A DNA stretch of 19,033 nucleotides from G963692885 sp964657395 (GTDB lineage: Bacteria; Acidobacteriota; Terriglobia; Terriglobales; Acidobacteriaceae), in contig CAZZUX010000075.1 in NCBI GenBank assembly GCA_964657395.1, positions 1 to 19,033 on the forward strand. The letters run 5' to 3'. Shown here one piece after another: positions 7,198 to 14,211 of the stretch. Positions within the stretch are counted from its first letter, which is position 1. Every line of letters starts with the position of its first letter. A program made the translations under genes and the position numbers. The notes under the pieces are model-generated. The model was not told the origin of the DNA, did no database searches, and saw nothing but the letters and a program-made list of their open reading frames with translations.

Positions 7198-10066
7198 TGG
7201 GTATATCCATCGGCCGGCATCCTGACGCGTTCAGAACCAGCACGACACGGCCGTCTCCCAGGATTGCTGCACCTTGAAATTGTCTACATTGGACCAGCCC
7301 GCCGGTCAGAGGCTTCACCAGGACTTCGACTTCTGTAATAAACCTGTCCACGACAAGGCCATATCTACGCTTGTCGGCCTCGATGATGGCGATAGACGCC
7401 TGCAGGGACTTGGTGGGAACAAGATCGAGCAATTTCGCCAGGTCCGTGATCGGATAGATCGAGCCGCGAACGTGGGCGATGGCGAGCGAGCCGTGGCGAT
7501 GAACAGCTTCCTGGTCCACTTTCACCATGTCACAGACGCTGTTCAAGGGGAGGATGTATTGCTGGCAGCCAGCCTCGAGGAGGATGCCCTTGGAAACCAT
7601 GAGGCTGGTCGGCAGCTTGATGAGGAAGGTGGTCCCGCTGCCGGGTCTTGACCTGATCTCGATCGTTCCATGCAGGTTCCTGACATTGCTTTGCACGACA
7701 TCCATCCCGACGCCACGTCCGGAAATATCTGTAACCGCAGCTGCTGTCGAGAGGCCGGGCAGAAAAACCAGTTGGTAGGCAGCCTGGTCGCTCATCGCTG
7801 CAGCCGCCTCGCTGGTAAGCAGTCCTTTTTCTACTGCTTTGCGCTTGAGCCTGCCGGCATCGAGTCCCTGCCCGTCATCCGTGATCTCGATCGAAATACC
7901 TCCTGCCTCGTGCTGTGCGTGCAGCTTCAGGCATCCGGTACTGCTCTTACCCTGAGCAATTCTTTGATCCGGCGTTTCAAATCCATGATCCACTGCATTG
8001 CGGATGATATGCACCAGGGGATCGCCGAGCTGCTCCACGATCGTCTTGTCCAATTCGATGGTCTCGCCTGTTACAACGAGGTTGACTTCCTTGCCGAGAG
8101 AGCGGGCGAGGTCGCGGACCAGCCGGGGAAACTTCTGAAACACTGTCTTGACTGGCAGCATGCGGATCGACATCACGCTTCTCTGTAACTCGTCGGCGAT
8201 GCGGGAGACATTGGAACCTGCTTCCTTCAGGTTCTTTGTAAAGGCCGCCAATTGAAGCTGGTCAGTACTGCCGGACTGCTTCTGTAGATCCTCGAGCATG
8301 AGTGGAAAGACTCCACGTGCCACCAGCAACTCGCCGACGATGGTCATCAAGCCGTCCAGCTTGCCCTGGTCGATACGAATCGTCGCCGGGGGAACTGGCG
8401 AGAGCACTGACTCCGCGGAGCGGCGATCCTCTACGCGGCGGTCTCGTCCAGCATCGTGCTTGTCTTTAGGCGGGTCGGTTGCGGAGGGCTTGACCCGAAT
8501 GGCTGCTGGATCCCCGGGGGGACACGCGGCCAGTGCTTCGCTCGCCGGCAGCGTGTCGACATAAGTACGCATGGTTCGCAGCGCGGCCTGCAACTCAGCG
8601 ATCTCTTCTTTATGCAAAGCGATGCTGTTGTCGGCACTTGAAGAGAGCAGTTGTATCTGCCGGCTGAGCAGTGCCTCGAGGTCGGCCAGCTTTACATAGC
8701 GCGCAGCTGTATCGAGGGTGCGGAGGGCACGCAGGTAAACCTCGCCGGCTCTGCTGAGGCCGAGATCATCATCTTCGCCTGGTGTGACGATGCGTTCAAG
8801 GCAAAGCTCCATGGTGGCAATGCACTGGGTGGCTGTGTTGTGAAACGCGGCAGCCGTGCCATCCATGCGCGCATCTGCGAGGATGTGGCTGGCTTCGGGT
8901 GCAATGCCAAGCCGTTCCAGGAGGCTCGGCGAAATGCCGTGGTCACCTTCACCCCGAACCAGGTATTCGAGAAGCATGCGCATTGCGGCGGACGCTTCGA
9001 AGCAGATGTCCGTTATGGTCTCGGCGTTCGCCGCGGGCGTCCCCTCGCGCCATGATTCAAGCATTGATTCCAACACGTGGCTCATCTGCGCGAGAGAACG
9101 TAGCGGCTTCAACGCGGCCGTACTTTGCGCCGAGACATGGGCGTGCAGTAGAGCTGCATTCCCTTTGAAGCTGTGGACACTGCGAAACAGCGCGTCCAGG
9201 CTGGACTTTGAACCAGGCTCCTGCCGAAGGCACACAGTTTCAAGCTCCATGGCTTCGAGATGTTTCCTGCCCTCGGCGACAAAAGTTTCGAACATGTCAG
9301 GAGGCACGGAGCCAAGCATCGCCACCGCATCTGCCTGGTCGTCACGTCTGCGAATCGCGACCTCGCCCTCATCCTCCACAAAGATGAAGACACTTTCGAC
9401 TGCCTTAAGTCCGCTGCCGGTGACCAGCTGAACTTCCCACCACAGATAACAATTCTCTGGCTCGATAGCATCTATCGCCGGTACCTGGTCGGTATGCGCA
9501 GTAACGTGCGCCGCACCCAGCTGGCGCAATTCGTCGAGGAGCGTCACAGGGTCTGTCCCTGAATAGAACATGCCTTGCCGCGGACGGAACGTGATGTGAT
9601 ACGCTTCGCGATCGGATACCGAAGGAAGCTGATCCCCAACAAATTCTGCGGTGCTTGTTCCCGTGATCGGCATCAGGCGCGCAAGAGCAGCAGTCACTTC
9701 GAGCTCTCCGGGAGCCGCGCTCGATGCAACGGCTTCATCCGTGTTCTCATTCAGGATGAGCCTGATCACATCGCAGGCTTTGAGGCCGCAATCCACGAGG
9801 TCAGGAGTAATAGCAAGCTGTCCTTCCCGGGCCAGGTTGAACGCCTCCTCCATGTTGTGCGCGAACCTGGCCAGATGCATGCAGCCGGCGGTAGCTCCGG
9901 ATCCCTTGATCGTATGGATCGCGCGAAAGACACGATGAACCAGGGACTTGTCGTCGACCGCCGACTCCAGCGCCAGCAGGGATGCATCCAGTTCAATCAA
10001 GAGATCGAGTGCTTCCGCCCTGAAGGCAGTACGCATCATCTCCATTACATCGACAGCAGGCATCAT
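7181..10066 (-). CDS. cheA: CheA chemotaxis histidine kinase with multiple HPt domains
   Basis: This 961-residue kinase autophosphorylates and passes phosphate to CheY and CheB. Domains in order: HPt1 with H51 (FRAIHTIKGSG); a P2-like regulator-binding domain at about 155-235 (YHITFRPRQGMFYSGTDP to VFIFVEDEGE); HPt2 with H298 (VHSFKGNA); a third HPt-like helical region at about 405-475 with Arg449 where His would be; the dimerisation domain at about 560-640; the ATPase with N box HIIRNAVDHGFE (686-697), G1 DDGQGLD (730-736), G2 GRGVGMDV (783-790) and GSGTTF (809-814); and the CheW-like P5 domain from about 821 to the end. The start is ATG 10066, with GAGGAAT about 7 nt upstream; a longer in-frame reading has no domain support. 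It follows cheY by 34 bp and overlaps the next gene by 17 bp. Confidence 0.96.
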   Translation of the reverse strand: MMPAVDVMEMMRTAFRAEALDLLIELDASLLALESAVDDKSLVHRVFRAIHTIKGSGATAGCMHLARFAHNMEEAFNLAREGQLAITPDLVDCGLKACDVIRLILNENTDEAVASSAAPGELEVTAALARLMPITGTSTAEFVGDQLPSVSDREAYHITFRPRQGMFYSGTDPVTLLDELRQLGAAHVTAHTDQVPAIDAIEPENCYLWWEVQLVTGSGLKAVESVFIFVEDEGEVAIRRRDDQADAVAMLGSVPPDMFETFVAEGRKHLEAMELETVCLRQEPGSKSSLDALFRSVHSFKGNAALLHAHVSAQSTAALKPLRSLAQMSHVLESMLESWREGTPAANAETITDICFEASAAMRMLLEYLVRGEGDHGISPSLLERLGIAPEASHILADARMDGTAAAFHNTATQCIATMELCLERIVTPGEDDDLGLSRAGEVYLRALRTLDTAARYVKLADLEALLSRQIQLLSSSADNSIALHKEEIAELQAALRTMRTYVDTLPASEALAACPPGDPAAIRVKPSATDPPKDKHDAGRDRRVEDRRSAESVLSPVPPATIRIDQGKLDGLMTIVGELLVARGVFPLMLEDLQKQSGSTDQLQLAAFTKNLKEAGSNVSRIADELQRSVMSIRMLPVKTVFQKFPRLVRDLARSLGKEVNLVVTGETIELDKTIVEQLGDPLVHIIRNAVDHGFETPDQRIAQGKSSTGCLKLHAQHEAGGISIEITDDGQGLDAGRLKRKAVEKGLLTSEAAAAMSDQAAYQLVFLPGLSTAAAVTDISGRGVGMDVVQSNVRNLHGTIEIRSRPGSGTTFLIKLPTSLMVSKGILLEAGCQQYILPLNSVCDMVKVDQEAVHRHGSLAIAHVRGSIYPITDLAKLLDLVPTKSLQASIAIIEADKRRYGLVVDRFITEVEVLVKPLTGGLVQCRQFQGAAILGDGRVVLVLNASGCRPMDIPNDVCR

Positions 10067-10100
10067 CGGCTCATTCCTCGCTTTGTTATCGAGTCGAAGC

Positions 10101-10463
10101 TCAACGTACGACTTTCCTGACAACTGCAAGCAGCTGGTCCGGATCAAATGGCTTCTTGATCCAGGCCGTCGCCCCGGCCGCCTTGCCTTCCTGCACTTTT
10201 TTCGGATCTGATTCGGTTGTCAATAAGACCACGGGAGTGAACTTGTGCTCCAGTCTCGCGCGGACCTTGCGAGTCAACTCGAGGCCGTCCATCACCGGCA
10301 TGTTGATGTCGCTGAGGATGAGCTGCAATTCCTGGCCCTCCAGCTTCGAGAGTGCATCGGCTCCGTCTACGGCCTCGATCACTCCATAGCCTGCGCCTTC
10401 GAGAACGACACGGATCATAAGGCGAAGACTTGTGGAGTCATCCACTGTCATGATTGTTTTCAC
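10101..10463 (-). CDS. cheY: CheY-type single-domain response regulator
   Basis: A 120-residue stand-alone receiver. The acidic pair D8 and D9 (TVDDS), phospho-acceptor D52 (SDINMP), switch Thr82/83 (LLTTES) and Lys104 (KKPFD) are all present, so it should be phosphorylated by the neighbouring CheA and dock on an unknown output. The start is a GTG at 10463, which overlaps the TGA of the STAS gene as GTGA; a strong AAGGGAGG lies 4-5 nt upstream. This position right before cheA makes it the likely main CheY of the pathway. A short distance of 34 bp separates it from cheA. Confidence 0.95.
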   Translation of the reverse strand: MKTIMTVDDSTSLRLMIRVVLEGAGYGVIEAVDGADALSKLEGQELQLILSDINMPVMDGLELTRKVRARLEHKFTPVVLLTTESDPKKVQEGKAAGATAWIKKPFDPDQLLAVVRKVVR

Positions 10464-10759
10464 ACAGCCTCCCTTGCAGTGGGCAACTCATGCAGCAATC
10501 CGGTTCGTTCCATGGCATCCATGAAGACTCCTGAAGGTGGGTCGAAGGAGATGGTCCCTAGCGACTTTTGCAACGAGCAAAGCAGCTGGAGGATGCATGT
10601 GTCGATGTCTTCAAGCCCGCTGGTATCTATATCGACCGGGCCGCTGGATTCGGTTACCCGGACAAGAGTCTCGGCCAGTTCGCCGGCCTGGCGGATCGTC
10701 ATCCTTCCGTTCAGCGTCAGTAACTGCCTGCCATTCCTGTTGAGAACAGAAAAGCTCAT
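10460..10759 (-). CDS. STAS-domain (anti-anti-sigma-like) protein
   Basis: A 99-residue protein consisting of one STAS fold: a beta-rich N-terminus (FSVLNRNGRQLLTLNGRM), the signature region VDIDTSGLEDIDTCILQLL (42-60) and a C-terminal helix. At the position phosphorylated in SpoIIAA-type factors (the residue after Asp in DSSG) it has Thr54 in IDTCIL, so phosphoregulation is conceivable but not shown. Small STAS proteins beside cheY and cheA are known from other chemosensory clusters, generally of undefined role. Start ATG 10759 is fixed by AAGGAGAG just upstream. It is coupled to cheY by a 4-bp overlap and starts 34 bp after the preceding receiver gene. Confidence 0.88.
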   Translation of the reverse strand: MSFSVLNRNGRQLLTLNGRMTIRQAGELAETLVRVTESSGPVDIDTSGLEDIDTCILQLLCSLQKSLGTISFDPPSGVFMDAMERTGLLHELPTAREAV

Positions 10760-10793
10760 CGCATCTCTCCTTTGCTTCTTTTCGCTTCTCGCT

Positions 10794-11183
10794 TCAGCTG
10801 TTCCCCAGCACCATGCGGATGTTTGCAAGCATCATCTCCGGGGCGCACGGCTTAACCAGGTACAGGTTTGCACCTGCATCGAACCCTCTGCTCTTCTCGC
10901 GTCCTTCGCTCTCCGTCGACACGATAATGATCGGAAGCGAACGGTAGTTGGCGTCAGCGCGGATGCGCCGGACAAATTCGTAGCCATCCATGTTGGTCAT
11001 GTTTACGTCGCTCAGGACCAGGTCGCAGGCATTGGCATACAGCTTTTCGAGACCATCGCATCCATCCACCGCCTTGAGAACGCTGAAATTGGCCTGTTCA
11101 AGTATGTAAGCGTGATAGTTTCGTACAAACTCAGAGTCGTCGACGACAAGGACTCTCTTTCTTTCAGCCGCACTACTGTCCAT
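10794..11183 (-). CDS. Second CheY-like response regulator
   Basis: A 129-residue single receiver with a short unstructured leader. The conserved residues are D15/D16 (VVDDS), D59 (LSDVNM), Thr90 (IVSTES) and Lys111 (LVKPC). Two CheY-like proteins in one operon suggest a split between output and phosphate sink or adaptation, as known in other bacteria; which does what cannot be told. ATG 11183 follows the cheR stop by 3 bp and has AAGGAG 7 nt upstream, the ribosome site overlapping the end of cheR. Confidence 0.94.
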   Translation of the reverse strand: MDSSAAERKRVLVVDDSEFVRNYHAYILEQANFSVLKAVDGCDGLEKLYANACDLVLSDVNMTNMDGYEFVRRIRADANYRSLPIIIVSTESEGREKSRGFDAGANLYLVKPCAPEMMLANIRMVLGNS

Positions 11184-11186
11184 GGA

Positions 11187-12032
11187 TTACTCCTTCATGT
11201 AGACCAGGTGAGTTCCGAGACGCTTTAACTTGAATGCTGTCGTCACCCGCCCGATCGACTCCGAATGACCGAGGAAGATATAGCCGCCCGGATTCAGCGC
11301 GTTGTAGAAGTGGTCGACGACTGCTTTGCGTGAAAGATCGTCGAAATAGATCAGGACGTTCCGGCAGAAAATGAAATCGAAGTTTCTCATGGCCCGCATC
11401 GCGATCCGGTCGCTGAGATTGAGGTGCATCGGCCTGACCAGTTCCGCAGTCCTCTTCCTGACCACGTGCTCGTTGCCGCTCGCGATCAGGTACTTATCCC
11501 GGTATGACTGCGGAACATCATGCACGGAGCGCTCACCGTAGCGTGCCGCGGCGACTTTCCTCAGCATGTTTTCGTCGATGTCCGTCGCAGCGATACTGCA
11601 ATCCCAGGACTGCGCCTGCGGGAAGACTTCCTGCAGGATCATGGCGAGCGTATAAGCCTCTTCGCCGGAAGAGCAGCCGGCCGACCAGATACTCACCCGC
11701 CTGTCTCCGCGGGCATGCTTGGCTGAGAGCACTTCCGGCAGGCAATGATTGGCAAAGCCCTGCAACTGGTCGTATTCACGAAACATGTAAGTCTCGTTCG
11801 TCGTCACCAGGTTTGCCAGCGCCTGCATCTCTGTGCCCTCGGGGTCGGCGTAGGTGACCCTGAAGATGTAGTCCCGGAAGTCCTCGATGCCGAGGGCTGC
11901 CATCCGCCTGGCCACGCGCGTACTCAGGAAGTAGACCTTCTTCTCATCAAAGTGCAGACCCAGCTTCCGATAAATCTGGACGCAGAGCTTTTCAATCTGG
12001 TCAGCAGATACAGTCACGCCCGGCCCGCTCAC
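11187..12032 (-). CDS. cheR: CheR chemoreceptor glutamate methyltransferase
   Basis: A 281-residue S-adenosylmethionine-dependent methyltransferase that methylates Glu side chains of the receptor, opposing CheB. Visible family motifs are the all-helical N-domain, VTTNETYMFRE (76-86), the SAM-binding IWSAGCSSGEEAY (115-127), ATDID (149-153), FCRNVLIYF (222-230) and FLGHSES (253-259). I prefer the GTG at 12032, whose GTGA overlaps the stop of the HEAT gene and which has GGAAG about 7 nt upstream. GTG 12017 and TTG 12065 are alternatives. There is no C-terminal TPR or pentapeptide-binding extension beyond the usual fold. It is followed 3 bp later by a response-regulator gene. Confidence 0.95.
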   Translation of the reverse strand: MSGPGVTVSADQIEKLCVQIYRKLGLHFDEKKVYFLSTRVARRMAALGIEDFRDYIFRVTYADPEGTEMQALANLVTTNETYMFREYDQLQGFANHCLPEVLSAKHARGDRRVSIWSAGCSSGEEAYTLAMILQEVFPQAQSWDCSIAATDIDENMLRKVAAARYGERSVHDVPQSYRDKYLIASGNEHVVRKRTAELVRPMHLNLSDRIAMRAMRNFDFIFCRNVLIYFDDLSRKAVVDHFYNALNPGGYIFLGHSESIGRVTTAFKLKRLGTHLVYMKE

Positions 12033-13135
12033 CGGGAGGCTTCCGCATCGGTCTTCAGGATGCAACGCGCAGCAAGCAGCGCCAGGATCTCGCTGTCGCT
12101 CTCAGTCCCGGCATGAGCGATCAGGATGGAGCGGGCATCAGCCTGGTTGCAGGTGAGCAGTATCTCGACCGCGGCCAGTCGCACATAACGCCGGCTGTCC
12201 GACAGGTTAGAGACGAGGGAGGGGTAGACATGCTCCTTCGACTTCCAATGGCCTAGAACCCTCAGAACCTGGCAGCTTGAGCGCGGGTTCTCTGCGCTTT
12301 CGATCATGGTGCGCAGAACGGGAAATATCCTGTCCAGAATCTCATCGCCGGCTGCGAAACCCTGGTCCCGCGAAAGAGCAAGCAGGATTGAATCCAGAAC
12401 AGCGCTGCCTACTTCACTTCCGACGGCCATATCACTGCCAAGGCAAGCGCAGAGTTCATCCAGCGGAAGATCGGCTCCCAGAGCATCCATCGCGCGTAAA
12501 TAGGACGGAAGCAGGAATCCCGGCATGCTCGACGGCCGAGGCAGACAGCGGTGAATAGCACTCGTGCTCTGCGCGTGTCCGATGTTGCCCAATGCTTCCA
12601 GGCACGCGACGATCAGCATGGGATGGGCTTCCCGGTCGAGCAGGTCTTCTATCTTCCCCCGGAAAGCAGCCGCACGAAGATTGCCGAGATTGTGAACAGC
12701 AGTGATGACCACGTTTACGTCAACATCAGCCAGCGCCAGTGCGTAGATGGCATCCGTTTCGGTACCCGGATGATTGCTCACCACATCAAGAACGAGCTTG
12801 CGCAGATTTTGGTCGCCGGTCTTCATGGTTTCAGTCAGGAAGGGAATCGTCCGCGATCCTTTCCGGCGCAGTAGGTTCACGGCCTCGTTCCGGATGGATG
12901 GTTCCTTGCTCTTCATCAACTCAATTGCGGCTTCGATCACAGCATCTGCCTTGAGGCGCGTCAGAGCCTGGAAGATGGCATCCTGTTCGCGGCGTGAAGG
13001 CTCCCGGCCAAGACACTCAACCAGCGCCTGCAGACCGTCTGCGGCATCGAGATACCCGATCTCTTCTGCTGCATAGCAGCGGGTAGCTTCCTCAGGATCC
13101 CTCAAGCCGGCCAGCATAGGATCTAGAGCACTCAA
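12029..13135 (-). CDS. HEAT-repeat protein embedded between cheB and cheR
   Basis: A 368-residue protein built of repeated helix pairs of HEAT/PBS-lyase type, for example EATRCYAAEEIGYLDAADGL, EPSIRNEAVNLLRRKG, NVVITAVHNLGNLRA, HPMLIVACLEALGNIG and SRRYVRLAAVEILLTCN. Such alpha-solenoids mediate protein binding and have no catalytic residues. Its place between the demethylase and methylase genes, joined to both by 4-bp overlaps, points to a role in this pathway, perhaps as a scaffold or output adaptor; this is inference. The start is a TTG at 13135 whose TTGA overlaps the cheB stop, backed by a strong GCGGAGG 5 nt upstream. ATG 13117 is a weaker alternative. No export signal is seen. Confidence 0.88.
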   Translation of the reverse strand: MSALDPMLAGLRDPEEATRCYAAEEIGYLDAADGLQALVECLGREPSRREQDAIFQALTRLKADAVIEAAIELMKSKEPSIRNEAVNLLRRKGSRTIPFLTETMKTGDQNLRKLVLDVVSNHPGTETDAIYALALADVDVNVVITAVHNLGNLRAAAFRGKIEDLLDREAHPMLIVACLEALGNIGHAQSTSAIHRCLPRPSSMPGFLLPSYLRAMDALGADLPLDELCACLGSDMAVGSEVGSAVLDSILLALSRDQGFAAGDEILDRIFPVLRTMIESAENPRSSCQVLRVLGHWKSKEHVYPSLVSNLSDSRRYVRLAAVEILLTCNQADARSILIAHAGTESDSEILALLAARCILKTDAEASR

Positions 13136-14211
13136 GCAGTCCTCCGCACGGCCTTTAGAATTTCTCCCGCCACCTGGTAGCTCGGGGCAACCACACAGGC
13201 GCCTCCGCGCTCGAAAGCTTCTCTCGGCATGCCGTAGACCACGGCTGTCTGCTCGCTCTCGGCGATGGTGTAGCCGCCTGCTTTGCGGATCGCCACCATC
13301 TGGTCAGCACCGTCATCCCCGATGCCGGTCATCAAAACGCCGATCGTATCCTGCCCATAGATGCCAAGTACCGACTCCATCATCACGCTGACGGATGGAA
13401 CAAAGAGAGTTGCCGGGACCTTGGGCGTCCGGATGACCACTTCTCCTGTGATCTTGCGGTGGAGGCAGAGATGCATTCCGCCCGGCGCAACGTAACAAAC
13501 ACTATCCTCGACCGGCATGCCCGACCGGGCTTCTACGATGCGCAGCGAACAGTGCTCATCCAGTCTCTTTGCGAAGGATGCTATGAAGGATGCGGGCATG
13601 TGCTGCACCAGGAAGAGACTTGCGGGCAGGTCTGCCGGAACCAGGGGCAACACCTCCTGCAAGGTTGCGGGACCTCCCGTAGAGATACCGATCACGACTG
13701 CCTTCGGCCGGTCACCGGGCCTGCGGCCTGGAGAGGAAAGCGCGGGAACCGGGGCGGCCGGTTGACGGCTGGCGCGGTTGTTATGGCCGTCCCTGCGGCG
13801 ATCCACGATGCCCCTCGAAGCTGCAGCCTGGAGCTTGGTCACCAGCTCAGCAGCGGCCGCGCCCATATTCGACGAGACAGTACCGTCAGGCTTCGCAACG
13901 AAGTCAAAGGCGCCCAGTTCCAGGCACTCGAAAGTAGTTGCTGCCCCTTTCTGAGTCAGCGACGATACCATCACGACCGGGCAGATTTTCTCGTCCAGGA
14001 TCAGCTGCAATGCCGTGATGCCGTCCATTCTCGGCATGTTGATATCCATGGAGATAACGTCCGGCCTGAGTTCGCGCGCCTTAATCACGGCATCTTCACC
14101 ATCCCGGGCCATGCCGATCAGTTCAAGACCCGGTGCTTCGCAGATAATGCGCTTCAAGGTCTGCCGCATCAGTGCGGAATCGTCTGCCACCAGGACACGC
14201 GTTTTAGACAT
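13132..14211 (-). CDS. cheB: CheB protein-glutamate methylesterase/deamidase
   Basis: A 359-residue two-domain enzyme. The receiver domain has D10/D11 (VADDS), phospho-site D56 (SMDINMP), VSSLTQKGA and K107 (AKPDG). A linker of about 50 residues rich in Arg, Pro and Ala leads to the methylesterase domain from about residue 170. Its catalytic triad is S177 (GISTGGP), H204 (VQHMP) and D300 (TGIGDDGAD). CheA phosphorylation would activate removal of methyl groups from the receptor, giving adaptation. ATG 14211 overlaps the 3' end of the triple-CheW gene by 8 bp; its ribosome site is weak, consistent with translational coupling. It matches the family's usual length. Confidence 0.97.
   Translation of the reverse strand: MSKTRVLVADDSALMRQTLKRIICEAPGLELIGMARDGEDAVIKARELRPDVISMDINMPRMDGITALQLILDEKICPVVMVSSLTQKGAATTFECLELGAFDFVAKPDGTVSSNMGAAAAELVTKLQAAASRGIVDRRRDGHNNRASRQPAAPVPALSSPGRRPGDRPKAVVIGISTGGPATLQEVLPLVPADLPASLFLVQHMPASFIASFAKRLDEHCSLRIVEARSGMPVEDSVCYVAPGGMHLCLHRKITGEVVIRTPKVPATLFVPSVSVMMESVLGIYGQDTIGVLMTGIGDDGADQMVAIRKAGGYTIAESEQTAVVYGMPREAFERGGACVVAPSYQVAGEILKAVRRTA
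13141..13147 (-). promoter_or_regulatory. Strong ribosome-binding site deciding a TTG start
   Basis: GCGGAGG lies inside the last codons of cheB, 5 nt before the TTG at 13135. It supports that rare start over the ATG at 13117, which has no such site. Confidence 0.7.

Noticed and set aside
10067..10147. N-terminal extension of CheA by 27 residues
   Set aside because: GAGGAAT lies just before ATG 10066, and the HPt domain begins shortly after; the extension would overlap the end of cheY.
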